Below are positions 47,716 through 56,130 of a stretch of 64,000 nt of DNA, piece after piece. The notes below the pieces were generated by a model. The model did no database searches. It saw only the letters and a program-made list of their open reading frames with translations, and had not been told where the DNA came from. The stretch is from a virus. The position numbers and the translations under genes are program-made. Position 1 is the stretch's first letter. Each line of letters starts with the position of its first letter. The stretch covers positions 115,688 to 179,687 of IMG/VR virus record IMGVR_UViG_3300050015_000276, one strand, 5' to 3'.

Positions 47716-47834
47716 AACGAGTATAGATCTGTACTGAGAAGAAAGTTTCTTAGGATCCCGAACCATAAGAAAATTTGGTCGCAGTCCTATAAAAACTTAA
47801 GAGTTGGGAAATTTTCTTCTCCTTCTTTTAAATT
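47716..47834 (+). promoter_or_regulatory. Structured leader before primase
   Basis: AAGAAAATTT (47767-47776) pairs perfectly with AAATTTTCTT (47811-47820), a 10-bp stem that ends 14 nt before the primase ATG and covers the only possible ribosome-binding region. Likely translational control; no known RNA class recognised. Confidence 0.4.
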
Positions 47835-48854
47835 ATGTCATTATATCTAGATCACAAATATGCCTCTCAAGTATCCTCTCGATTAGAAAAATTCAAACGC
47901 AAAAGCCAACGAATTTATAATTTTCGTTGTCCAATCTGTAAAGATTCCGCAAAAAGTAAAATCAAGGCGAGAGGTTATTTCTATACACAACAAAGTAACC
48001 TTAAATTCCATTGCCACAATTGTTTAGTGGATTGGACATTTAGCCATTTCTTGCAAGAGTTTGCACCGGATATTTTCCAAGAATACGTATTCGAGAAATA
48101 TAAAGAAACCGGAATAAAAGAAGAGACTTATAATGAGTTTGATTTCAAACCACATTTTGCGGAGAATATAAATGATAATGATAATATTCTTTTTAACTGT
48201 AGTAGTATTGATAGTCTCGGAACAAATCATTTCGCTTATCAATATATACAACAAAGAAAAATACCTAAAGATTTCTGGGAAGATATCTGGTATACATCAG
48301 ACTTTAAAAAGATTGTGGATAAATTTGAACCGAAAAATGAGTATGAACTTAAGCCGGATGATCCGAGGATTATATTCCCTTTTCGGAATCAAAAGAAAAG
48401 AATAACGGCTATTCAAGGTAGGTCACTTCAAAAAGGTGGATTGCGGTATATTACTATAAAAGTGGACCATGATGCTCCTAAGATTTTTGGATTGGACCGT
48501 GTCAATCCCCCAAATCGAGTATATGTGGTAGAAGGACCTATAGATTCTTTTTTTCTTCCAAATTCCATAGCGTGTGCTGGTTCTGATTTGAGTCCTAAGC
48601 ATTTGTCATTTTGTAATGATTTGGTTTTTGTATTTGATGCCGAACAACGTAATAATCAATTGATCGAAAAGATGAAAAGATTGGCTGATTCTGGAAGTAA
48701 GATTTGTGTGTGGCCTGAAGATATGCCTGGCAAAGATATTAATGATTTTGTACTTGCGGGGAAGACTTCAGAAAATATTATAGATATAATTAATGCGAAT
48801 ACGTATACTGGTTTATCGGCACGTATTGCACTCAATGAATGGAAGCGAATATGA
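47835..48854 (+). CDS. 61: DNA primase (gp61-like)
   Basis: 339 aa (T4 gp61 is 342). An N-terminal zinc ribbon has CPIC (residues 32, 35) and CHNC (60, 63). The catalytic TOPRIM part has VYVVEGPIDSFFLP (conserved Glu) and DLVFVFDAEQ (D-x-D-like), then GKDINDFV. It makes RNA primers with the gp41-like helicase. ATGA overlap with the next gene. Confidence 0.9.
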   Translation: MSLYLDHKYASQVSSRLEKFKRKSQRIYNFRCPICKDSAKSKIKARGYFYTQQSNLKFHCHNCLVDWTFSHFLQEFAPDIFQEYVFEKYKETGIKEETYNEFDFKPHFAENINDNDNILFNCSSIDSLGTNHFAYQYIQQRKIPKDFWEDIWYTSDFKKIVDKFEPKNEYELKPDDPRIIFPFRNQKKRITAIQGRSLQKGGLRYITIKVDHDAPKIFGLDRVNPPNRVYVVEGPIDSFFLPNSIACAGSDLSPKHLSFCNDLVFVFDAEQRNNQLIEKMKRLADSGSKICVWPEDMPGKDINDFVLAGKTSENIIDIINANTYTGLSARIALNEWKRI

Positions 48855-49093
48855 CGAAATATAATGTTACTTATTATTTTGGATATGATGAATTACCAGA
48901 AAATGTGAAATTAATAGAAGGACCTCCATATGCCAAATATGATATGCATGGATATTTGGTAATAAGGAATATTGACGGTTCTATTAAAGTGTACCGTGAT
49001 GGAGGAGAACCAGAAGACCAAAGGTTCTCTAGAGATTGGAAATGGGTTAGATTAGAATTGATGAATGCGTATAAGCAGGGTCTTAATTCATGA
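48851..49093 (+). CDS. Small unknown protein
   Basis: 80 aa from ATG 48851 (ATGA overlap; ATG 48839 is an alternative). Contains YYFGYDELPENVKLIEGPPY and a C-terminal WKWVRLELMNAYKQ. ATGA-coupled to thyX. Function unknown. Confidence 0.6.
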   Translation: MTKYNVTYYFGYDELPENVKLIEGPPYAKYDMHGYLVIRNIDGSIKVYRDGGEPEDQRFSRDWKWVRLELMNAYKQGLNS

Positions 49094-50985
49094 GCCTACC
49101 AACTGCTAAAATTATTTGTGATTCTATTAGTCCTGATGGAATACGATTAACAACTATGGAATGTAAGTTTCATAGGATGATCTTGGCCGAGGTTAATACT
49201 CACCGGCAATTTTGTTTAGATGGTGATTCTGAATTGTATTTTGACTTGCCTTTATCATGTAAGAAAAATAAACATTCCGTTTTTAAAATGAAATTGTCTG
49301 AATTTTACAAAAAGTGGAATTTTGGGAAGAAATCTAGAAAAAACAATCCAGCATCTATTAATTTGGGAAAACTGAAAAATATTAATATACAAAAAGAATA
49401 TTCTATTCCTGAATTAAAAGAAAAAATTAATTATCATTTTGGTTATGCTATCAGAAAAGGTAAAATTAAAGCTAGATTGGAACAACAAGAATGTTTACGT
49501 TACTGGATTTCAGGAAAAGATATTTTGCAATATTTTGCAAATGCTGAAAATTTTATAAATAAACAACCTGCTAAAGATGGATTAAAAAGGATGTTTATCC
49601 GTCAATTAAACGAAGAAACGGGAAAATATACACATACAAATATAACTGATTGTTGGTCTTCGGGTATAAAGGAATGTTTTAAAGTTACAACACTAAGTGG
49701 TAATTTTATTATTGGAAGTAAAGATCACAGAATTTTAACTAATAATGGATGGAAAACCATTTCAGAATTAGATATTAATAATGATAAATTAGCAGGAAGA
49801 AATGTTGAATTTTACAAATCTTCTAGCCATAAAGTAAATGGTAAATGGGTTAATCAGTGGAATTTAAAGGTTTTACCTGAAGTAAAAGAAAAACAATTTA
49901 ATAAATGCTTTTTTTGTCAACAAAAGATAAAATTAGAAATTCATCATTTGATTCCTGTGTATAAAGATAATACAAAAGCATTTGAAAAAGATAATGTTGT
50001 TGGTGTTTGCAATTCCTGTCATAAAAATCAACACAAAAAACAAGGTTGGCAAAAGGGGCAACAATTATTACTACAATGGGAAACAATTGATTCAATTGTC
50101 CCGGTTGGTAAAAAAGAAACTTATGATATATCGGTGGATGGCCAGTTTTCTAATTTTGTTGCTAATGGATTAGTAGTTCATAATTCACGCAATTCAGCTT
50201 CGAGTCGTGCTATTCCAGTTTCTAAGATGTTAGAACGAGTGGAAACAGATCCAGCGATGCCATTATTTTTTGGAAAGAATCAAGCTGGTATGGCCGCCGC
50301 AGTTGAATTAGATACTGATGAAAAACAAATGGCAATTAATACTTGGTTGATTGCAAGAGATAATGCTGTATCATCAGTAAAGAAATTGCAGGCTATTGGA
50401 TTACACAAACAACTTACTAACCGTCTATTAGAACCATGGTTATGGCATACAGCAATTATTAGTGCCACAGAATGGGATAATTTCTTTGGACAACGTAGTG
50501 CTATCAATCCTGAAACCAATCAACCATATGCAATGCCTGAAATGTATGCCCTAGAACAGGCGATGGAAAAAGCATATTATGAAGGAACACCAAAGTTAGT
50601 TGGCTATGGTGAATGGCATCTTCCTTATATTCAGGAGGAAGATTGGGTTTGGGCAAATAAACAACTTCAATTATTTGATGATTCTGTCGAACTTTGGGAA
50701 ATTCTTAAGAAGATTTCCGCAGGAAGAGTGGCTAGAGTTTCTTACCTTACTCATGACGGAAAAAGAGATCCTTTAGAAGATATTAAACTTGCCGAAAAAT
50801 TAATATCTGCAAAACCTATGCACCCAAGTCCATTCGAGGCTCAGGCGACACCATCCATTTGTTATCCATTAAACAATTCAAAAGGTAACTTTCGCGGTTG
50901 GACTCAATACAGGCATTCTTTTGAAAATGAGAATGTAAAGAATTTTAAATCTAGATTTTTATTCCCAATAATAAATAAGACATAA
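49090..50985 (+). CDS. thyX: Flavin-dependent thymidylate synthase ThyX interrupted by an intein
   Basis: 631 aa precursor. Joining residues 1-41 and 366-631 gives THRQFSRNSASSRAIP, the ThyX signature (H-R-x-x-S-x-N-x-x-S-x-R), and a 307-aa ThyX with GVGRVARVSY-like GRVARVSYL and a C-terminal FRGWTQYRHS. ThyX methylates dUMP to dTMP using FAD and NADPH. The intein is inserted exactly in the signature loop, before Ser366. Coupled by overlap to the RNR gene. Confidence 0.92.
   Translation: MSLPTAKIICDSISPDGIRLTTMECKFHRMILAEVNTHRQFCLDGDSELYFDLPLSCKKNKHSVFKMKLSEFYKKWNFGKKSRKNNPASINLGKLKNINIQKEYSIPELKEKINYHFGYAIRKGKIKARLEQQECLRYWISGKDILQYFANAENFINKQPAKDGLKRMFIRQLNEETGKYTHTNITDCWSSGIKECFKVTTLSGNFIIGSKDHRILTNNGWKTISELDINNDKLAGRNVEFYKSSSHKVNGKWVNQWNLKVLPEVKEKQFNKCFFCQQKIKLEIHHLIPVYKDNTKAFEKDNVVGVCNSCHKNQHKKQGWQKGQQLLLQWETIDSIVPVGKKETYDISVDGQFSNFVANGLVVHNSRNSASSRAIPVSKMLERVETDPAMPLFFGKNQAGMAAAVELDTDEKQMAINTWLIARDNAVSSVKKLQAIGLHKQLTNRLLEPWLWHTAIISATEWDNFFGQRSAINPETNQPYAMPEMYALEQAMEKAYYEGTPKLVGYGEWHLPYIQEEDWVWANKQLQLFDDSVELWEILKKISAGRVARVSYLTHDGKRDPLEDIKLAEKLISAKPMHPSPFEAQATPSICYPLNNSKGNFRGWTQYRHSFENENVKNFKSRFLFPIINKT
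49213..50184 (+). mobile_element. Intein with HNH endonuclease domain inside thyX
   Basis: 324 codons (Cys42 to Asn365). N-terminal block CLDGDSELYF (Cys1), block B-like FIIGSKDHRILTNNGW (T/H region), C-terminal VANGLVVHN with the penultimate His and terminal Asn, followed by Ser as the +1 residue. The middle has an HNH domain: CFFCQQKIKLEIHHLIPVYK, then VCNSCHKNQH. Its base composition is more AT-rich than the exteins. It should splice out of the protein and can home into intein-free thyX genes. Confidence 0.9.
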
Positions 50986-52625
50986 TGCAAACAACACAAT
51001 TTTCAGAATTTGCCAATACTATCCGTCTTCATAAGTATTCTCAAGATTTACCAGAAGGTGGAAAAGAGACTTGGCAACAAACTTCAGAACGAGTTGCAAA
51101 AACTGTTCTGAAGTCTGTTACTAAAAATAAATCTCTTATCAAAAAAGTTACTGATCTAATAGAACAGAGAAAATTTATGCCAGGTGGCCGGTATCTATAC
51201 GCGACTGGCAGACAATACCATCAGGTCCAAAACTGCTTGTTATTAAAAGTACATGATAGCCGGGAAGGTTGGTCGGATTTACTCCAAAAAGCTTCGATGG
51301 CATTAATGACCGGAGCTGGTATTGGGGTTGATTATAGTGATATTAGAGCCGAAGGTTCTCCTATTAGAAAAACCGGAGGCCTTGCTACTGGTCCACTAGC
51401 ATTAATGCAAATGTTAAATGAATGCGGCCGCGGAATAATGCAAGGTGGTTCTAGACGTTCTGCTATTTGGGCGGGTTTGAAATGGAATCACCAAGATATT
51501 ATTAAATTTATACAATACAAAAATTGGATTCCAGAAGTCCGTAAACTGAAGGAACAAGATTTTAATTTTCCTGCAACAATGGATGGAACTAATATATCGG
51601 TTCAATTGGATGACGAATTTTTTAAAGCTTATAATAATGAGAAACATTCTAAACATAATCACGCCCAAACCGTTTATTGGACAGCAGTTCGACAAATGTT
51701 AAAAACTGGTGAGCCGGGATTTAGTATTGATCTCGGAAATAATTCAAATGAAACTCTCCGAAATGCATGTTGTGAGGTATCATCTGAAGATGATTCTGAT
51801 ATTTGTAATTTGGGATCTATCAATTTAGCTAGAGTCACTTCATTGGGGGAAATGGTAGATATTGTTGAAGTAGCTACCGCCTTTTTAATTGCGGGAACGG
51901 TTTATAGTGATGTTCCTTATCCTAAGGTAGACCAAATTCGTACAAAAAATCGCAGGTTGGGTTTAGGTTTACTTGGAATACATGAGTGGTTATTGCAACA
52001 TAATAAAAAATATGGTCCAGATCCTGAATTGGAAGAATATTTGAAAATTTATTCCAAGAGTAATGAATTTGCCGATAAGTATTGTGAGAAGTGGAATCTT
52101 AGTAAATGTAAAAAAACGAGGGCCATTGCTCCTACTGGTACAATTGGCATTATAGCTGAGACAACTACTGGTTGTGAACCTATGTTTTGTTCGGCATATA
52201 AACGCCGTTATTTAAGAGGTAATACATGGCACTACCAATATGTAATTGATCCCATTGCAAAGAAATTAGTAGACCAAGGAATAAAACCAGAAGCGATTGA
52301 AGATAGCTATTCAATAGATCCGGAGAGACGTGTTAATTTTCAAGCGTGGTTACAGAAATATGTAGATCATGGAATAAGTTCTACTATTAATATACCAGCA
52401 TGGGGTTCCGAGAGTAATAATGAAAAGACAGTCCAAGAATTTGGTAAAATGTTATTAAAGTATCTTCCACAATTACGGGGTATTACTTGTTATCCAGATG
52501 GTGCGAGAGGTGGCCAGCCTTTAACTACAGTTTCTTATCAGACGGCTATTAAACATGTGGGAGAAACCTTTTTCGAATCGGCGGATATTTGCGATATTAC
52601 AAAAGGTGGTAGTTGCGGAGCATAA
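50985..52625 (+). CDS. nrdJ: Class II (B12-dependent) ribonucleotide reductase
   Basis: 546 aa. Active-site motifs: VQNCLLLKV (Cys), EPGFSID, NACCEVSSEDDSDICNLGSI (cysteines of the radical site), NRRLGLGLLGIHEWL, IAPTGTIGIIAETTTG. No ATP cone and no partner NrdB gene in the window; the features fit the short monomer-type class II enzymes that use adenosylcobalamin. The C-terminus is GGSCGA, with one Cys of the usual reducing pair. It makes dNTPs. The start overlaps the thyX stop. Confidence 0.85.
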   Translation: MQTTQFSEFANTIRLHKYSQDLPEGGKETWQQTSERVAKTVLKSVTKNKSLIKKVTDLIEQRKFMPGGRYLYATGRQYHQVQNCLLLKVHDSREGWSDLLQKASMALMTGAGIGVDYSDIRAEGSPIRKTGGLATGPLALMQMLNECGRGIMQGGSRRSAIWAGLKWNHQDIIKFIQYKNWIPEVRKLKEQDFNFPATMDGTNISVQLDDEFFKAYNNEKHSKHNHAQTVYWTAVRQMLKTGEPGFSIDLGNNSNETLRNACCEVSSEDDSDICNLGSINLARVTSLGEMVDIVEVATAFLIAGTVYSDVPYPKVDQIRTKNRRLGLGLLGIHEWLLQHNKKYGPDPELEEYLKIYSKSNEFADKYCEKWNLSKCKKTRAIAPTGTIGIIAETTTGCEPMFCSAYKRRYLRGNTWHYQYVIDPIAKKLVDQGIKPEAIEDSYSIDPERRVNFQAWLQKYVDHGISSTINIPAWGSESNNEKTVQEFGKMLLKYLPQLRGITCYPDGARGGQPLTTVSYQTAIKHVGETFFESADICDITKGGSCGA

Positions 52626-52634
52626 AAATAGTTC

Positions 52635-52663
52635 TTGCATTCTCAAATATTTTTTGTTATAAT
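52635..52663 (+). promoter_or_regulatory. Promoter, leaderless type
   Basis: TTGCAT (52635-52640), 17-nt spacer, perfect TATAAT (52658-52663), then 6 nt to ATG 52670. Confidence 0.65.
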
Positions 52664-52669
52664 GAAGTC

Positions 52670-52912
52670 ATGATAAAAAATAAAGTGTTTTATGTGTATG
52701 CTGAAAATCTTCCAGACTTCCAAGCTGATGTGAAAGAGTTTGGTTCTGGTACTTTGGAAATGTATTCTGACCTTAACCACTTCTTAAATGATGACAACAG
52801 AATTATTAAATTGGAAATAAGAGTTGTTTCGGAAGGCACAGTACAAATGCTTCCTAAGTTTGTGGCTAGCCGGCCGGAACCAGACGAAAAGAAAGTTAAG
52901 AATGAATCTTAG
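52670..52912 (+). CDS. Small unknown protein
   Basis: 80 aa from ATG 52670. FYVYAENLPDFQADVKEFGS then an extended strand region (IIKLEIRVVSEGTVQMLPKF). Unknown. Overlaps the next gene by 11 bp. Confidence 0.55.
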   Translation: MIKNKVFYVYAENLPDFQADVKEFGSGTLEMYSDLNHFLNDDNRIIKLEIRVVSEGTVQMLPKFVASRPEPDEKKVKNES

Positions 52913-53042
52913 TACTCTGGAAAATGAATATGTGGAGCCGGTTGATCCGGCTCCCGTGACTGAAGAAGAAATGGATGAACTGATAGCGTGGTTTGAAAAT
53001 TTATGCCGAGAACTAAATCAACAATGGAAATCTCCGAAATGA
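52902..53042 (+). CDS. Small acidic protein
   Basis: 46 aa: MNLSTLENEYVEPVDPAPVT then an acidic helix EEEMDELIAWFENLCREL. Unknown. Confidence 0.5.
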   Translation: MNLSTLENEYVEPVDPAPVTEEEMDELIAWFENLCRELNQQWKSPK

Positions 53043-53188
53043 TTTCTTTGGTAAAGAGAGATCTTGCCAAATTTGAACACAGTATTAAAAATGCTCCACA
53101 AGAAGTAAAGGGTGAATATAAATCTTGGACTCGAAAGAGTCGAACAAGAATCCGTTCATTAGAAAAGATTTTTAATTCCTCTAAGTAG
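53039..53188 (+). CDS. Small basic helical protein
   Basis: 49 aa from ATG 53039 (ATGA overlap with the previous stop; ATG 53003 or 53024 in the same frame would lengthen it to 61 or 54 aa). Basic helix MISLVKRDLAKFEHSIKNAP, then RKSRTRIRSLEKIF. Unknown. Confidence 0.5.
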   Translation: MISLVKRDLAKFEHSIKNAPQEVKGEYKSWTRKSRTRIRSLEKIFNSSK

Positions 53189-53215
53189 AAGTATAATCTA
53201 CTAAAGGAGTTTTAA

Positions 53216-53422
53216 ATGAATATCGAATGTAAGTCTTGTGTAGTTAATTGCCAAATTACCAATTATGATGATTGGTTAGGAATTCATCCTCTTTTTTGTC
53301 CATTTTGCGGAGAAGATCTTGGATATGATATTGACAAGATCCAAGAAAATGAAATGGAAAAATATCTTGATGTGTTATTTGAACCATCAAATGGTGTAGA
53401 ATTGGATTCGGATATATTTTAA
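53216..53422 (+). CDS. Small zinc-ribbon protein
   Basis: 68 aa with AAGGAG. CKSCVVNC near the start and CPFCGEDLG later make a likely zinc ribbon; acidic C-terminus. Unknown function. Confidence 0.6.
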   Translation: MNIECKSCVVNCQITNYDDWLGIHPLFCPFCGEDLGYDIDKIQENEMEKYLDVLFEPSNGVELDSDIF

Positions 53423-53444
53423 ATATACCACTAAATAGTGGTAT

Positions 53445-53864
53445 ATGAAACCATGGATATACCAAGGAAAACCGGTTGAAGAAATACCTGAAAATGTGGT
53501 AGGATTTGTTTATAACATAACCAATGATAAAACAGGCCAATCTTATATTGGTAAAAAATTTTGTTGGTCGAGACGCCGTAAAAAGGTGGCCGGCCGAAAA
53601 AATAGAAAAGTAGTTGTTAAAGAATCAAACTGGAAAGAATATTTCGGTTCAAGCGAATTTTTAATTGCTGATGCTGAGGAAATCGGATACGATAAATTCT
53701 CCCGCGAGATCTTAAATTGGTATTATATGAAAAAAGATGTATCGTTTGGCGAATTGGAAGAGCAAATTAAGAGAAATGTTCTTACGGCCAGATTGCCAAA
53801 TGGAGATTTTTTGTACTATAATCGTTCGATTCTGGGTAAATATTTCCGATCTACAAAAACTTGA
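53445..53864 (+). CDS. GIY-YIG-like nuclease domain protein
   Basis: 139 aa. GFVYNITNDKTGQSYIGKKF is a GIY-YIG type core (VYNI...SYIG), followed by a basic region (RRRKKVAGRKNRK), WKEYFGSS and a late EEQIKRN glutamate. It has no NUMOD repeats, so it may be a phage structure-specific nuclease rather than a homing enzyme. Confidence 0.6.
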   Translation: MKPWIYQGKPVEEIPENVVGFVYNITNDKTGQSYIGKKFCWSRRRKKVAGRKNRKVVVKESNWKEYFGSSEFLIADAEEIGYDKFSREILNWYYMKKDVSFGELEEQIKRNVLTARLPNGDFLYYNRSILGKYFRSTKT

Positions 53865-53889
53865 CAAACCAAATTAATTGTGATAATAT
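53861..53889 (+). promoter_or_regulatory. Promoter, leaderless type
   Basis: TTGACA (53861-53866; overlapping the preceding stop codon TGA), 17-nt spacer ending ATTGTGA, TAATAT (53884-53889), then 6 nt to ATG 53896. Confidence 0.72.
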
Positions 53890-53895
53890 TTAAAT

Positions 53896-54072
53896 ATGCT
53901 AACAAACATATTTTCTATTCTTGCAACAGCCACAATTTTGTGGCTAGCTAGTATTTGGTCTACAAATAGTCGTATAAATGCGGCACTTAAGTATTTTTTC
54001 TTCATCCTTACCATTCTCGGTGTCGTGGTGTCATTGGGACACTTGGGAATCATAGTAGTTAAGTTTCTGTAG
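53896..54072 (+). CDS. Small membrane protein, two TM helices
   Basis: 58 aa: IFSILATATILWLASIW, a short polar turn STNSRINAALK, then YFFFILTILGVVVSLGHLGI and VVKFL. A hairpin inner-membrane protein. It starts at a leaderless promoter and is followed directly by copy 2 of the structured repeat. Confidence 0.65.
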   Translation: MLTNIFSILATATILWLASIWSTNSRINAALKYFFFILTILGVVVSLGHLGIIVVKFL

Positions 54073-54075
54073 ATA

Positions 54076-54168
54076 CGATCCCTGCGATTCCCAGACGATC
54101 CTAGAGGGGTTCAGTATAAGGTACGTGGTTTGGGGTGGGTAAGTACTTAACCCTTCAAAAGGAATGCA
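54076..54168 (+). ncRNA. Structured repeat element, copy 2
   Basis: About 97% identical to the element at 15783-15876. It forms the region just before the metallophosphatase gene: its AAAAGGA (54156-54162) is the natural ribosome-binding site for ATG 54173, and the stem GAGGGGTT/AACCCTTC ends right before it, so folding could expose or hide that site. Confidence 0.6.
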
Positions 54169-54172
54169 TATT

Positions 54173-54892
54173 ATGAAATTGATTATTCCAGATATTCACA
54201 ATAAAGTAGAAAAATTTAATGAGATTATGGTTCGGTATAACCATATTAAAACCAAAGTTTCACTTGGGGATTGGCATGACAGCTTCGAATGGCAATACGG
54301 CCCTCAAATCGAGGAGACGGCAAGAGTCCAGGCAGATTTTGTTTCTGATCCTAATAATATTTGTCTTTGGGGAAATCATGATTTGGGATATGCCTTTCCG
54401 AAATGTATTGATATTGGATGTTCTGGCTTTGGAGATTGGAAAATTGAACCTATTAATAAATGGATGAAAACTCTTTGGAGTAAAGTCCAATTGGCATTAT
54501 GGCTTGATTATCCTGGTGATAAAGTTTGGTTATTGTCTCATGCGGGTTTTCATCCGCAATTTATATACCCCGATCTTGCTTTTAATAAAAAGTATGTAGA
54601 TAACCTCTGTGACCAGGCTATTCGGTCGGTCCGGGAAGAAAATAGAATAACAAAGTTATTGGAAGTTGGTTATCGCCGAGGTGGTAATTATGGTGCCATC
54701 GGCGGTTGTACTTGGCTAGATTGGCGCGATTTTGTGCCAATACCCGATATTAATCAAATTGTTGGACATACGATAGGTCATTTTGTTCGGGAACATCACA
54801 CAATGAACAGTGAAAATTATTGTATCGATACTCAACTAGAAAATGTTGCCATTATCGATGATGACGGTACCGTAACTATCGAACAAATTTAA
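54173..54892 (+). CDS. Metallophosphoesterase
   Basis: 239 aa from ATG 54173 (in-frame ATG 54164 lies at the end of the repeat element). Calcineurin-type motifs: IPDIHNK (D-x-H), LGDWHDSFE (G-D-x-x-D), LWGNHDLG (G-N-H-D), LLSHAGFH and IVGHTIGHF. Possible substrates are diadenosine polyphosphates or phosphorylated proteins. The leader carries the structured repeat. Confidence 0.85.
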   Translation: MKLIIPDIHNKVEKFNEIMVRYNHIKTKVSLGDWHDSFEWQYGPQIEETARVQADFVSDPNNICLWGNHDLGYAFPKCIDIGCSGFGDWKIEPINKWMKTLWSKVQLALWLDYPGDKVWLLSHAGFHPQFIYPDLAFNKKYVDNLCDQAIRSVREENRITKLLEVGYRRGGNYGAIGGCTWLDWRDFVPIPDINQIVGHTIGHFVREHHTMNSENYCIDTQLENVAIIDDDGTVTIEQI

Positions 54893-54894
54893 GG

Positions 54895-54923
54895 TTGACA
54901 ACCACAAGGCCGTATGCTAAAAT
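54895..54923 (+). promoter_or_regulatory. Promoter, leaderless type
   Basis: TTGACA (54895-54900), 17-nt spacer, TAAAAT (54918-54923), then 7 nt to ATG 54931. Confidence 0.72.
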
Positions 54924-54930
54924 ATAGTAT

Positions 54931-55695
54931 ATGGCCTTTCACAGAAAACTTCGAAAACCGACAACGGTATTTGATATCCATGATGTCCTTTATGCTACTC
55001 TTAAAGTTATGGATGATCGTAATGGTTACGTTTCGAAGAAAACAGCAGATGTATCCGGCGAATGTCCAACATCACAATTTGTTTTATCTTTCCTTAAAGA
55101 AGTAAGTATTTCTAGTTCTGGATTTCCTGACGAAATTAAGCAAAAGTATTTCAATAAAGTTTCCGAAATTATTACACATTTCAGCCAACCTCCGGCCGAT
55201 ATGAATGATGAATTTCTCAGGAAAGTGTATGAGTTTTTTATTACTAGGTCCGTATCAGATCGGATGATAGGATTTATTGTTGCATTGCCATCGATGTATG
55301 AACATCTACATCAACGGACAAGTAGTTTAATGAAAATTGCCGAAAAGTATTCCACTAGTAATTACATGGGAGAAATTGGTGTCCGGGATGTATTCTTTGT
55401 GAAGTTACTCGACGTTCAAGAATTCCATAAAGAGGATGATAATGGAGTAGATCAATTACTTTATATCTACCGAGTGTCTGATAAAATTGGCAATATCGGA
55501 TTTTTCTTTTCTAAGAACCCACCGGTGGATAATGAAACTTCTACAGTTGAGAAATTGCCAATTAAGAAATTTCATTGTTTTGAAATTAAGGCGACAGTTA
55601 AGAAACAGATGCCGAACCGTGATACTGGAATTAAGGAAACTCAATTTACGAGAGTTCGAATTGTGGAAGTTGTTGGTGAAGGAACAGAGGAATAA
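54931..55695 (+). CDS. Unknown phage protein
   Basis: 254 aa. Helical N-terminal half (FPDEIKQKYFNKVSEIITHF) and beta-rich C-terminal half (MGEIGVRDVFFVKLLDVQEF, RVRIVEVVGEGTEE) that may be an OB-like fold. No family named. It has its own strong leaderless promoter and leads an operon with a small protein and an RNA ligase. Confidence 0.6.
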   Translation: MAFHRKLRKPTTVFDIHDVLYATLKVMDDRNGYVSKKTADVSGECPTSQFVLSFLKEVSISSSGFPDEIKQKYFNKVSEIITHFSQPPADMNDEFLRKVYEFFITRSVSDRMIGFIVALPSMYEHLHQRTSSLMKIAEKYSTSNYMGEIGVRDVFFVKLLDVQEFHKEDDNGVDQLLYIYRVSDKIGNIGFFFSKNPPVDNETSTVEKLPIKKFHCFEIKATVKKQMPNRDTGIKETQFTRVRIVEVVGEGTEE

Positions 55696-55697
55696 TT

Positions 55698-56129
55698 ATG
55701 CTTACAAAAGCCTTTGATAAAGTTGGACAAGAAATTACGAAAGGTTGTTTTATTGCATATGGACACGCCTTAGGTCGTTGTGCTGGACTTCGTATAGGCC
55801 GCGTTGAATCCGTAAATTTTTCAGAGAAAAAAGATTATGATTGGGATAATAAGAAAAATATCCTAGTTGATGACGTTTCAATTACCGTGTTGGGAATAGA
55901 TGATGATTGGGACAGGAAAAAACCTAAGTTACTTCAAAAGAAAAGTACTTTGTTCTTTCCTGAACGTATGATTGTATTGCTTTCTATCCCAGAAAAATTT
56001 GCTAAATTGTATGAAGATGACTGTGTGGCACAAGGTGGAAAACATTGTTGGATAAAAAATGAGGGCCTTTTTGCATACAAGAAATGTACCGTGTGCCACC
56101 TAGATACTAATCCCTTTAAGGATGATTAA
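55698..56129 (+). CDS. Unknown protein, paralogue of the 29.8 kb gene
   Basis: 143 aa. The start FDKVGQEITKGCFIAYGHAL resembles that of the gene at 29783; it has an extra C-terminal part with CVAQGGKHCW and YKKCTVCHLD, a likely zinc site. Unknown. Confidence 0.55.
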   Translation: MLTKAFDKVGQEITKGCFIAYGHALGRCAGLRIGRVESVNFSEKKDYDWDNKKNILVDDVSITVLGIDDDWDRKKPKLLQKKSTLFFPERMIVLLSIPEKFAKLYEDDCVAQGGKHCWIKNEGLFAYKKCTVCHLDTNPFKDD

Positions 56130-56130
56130 T

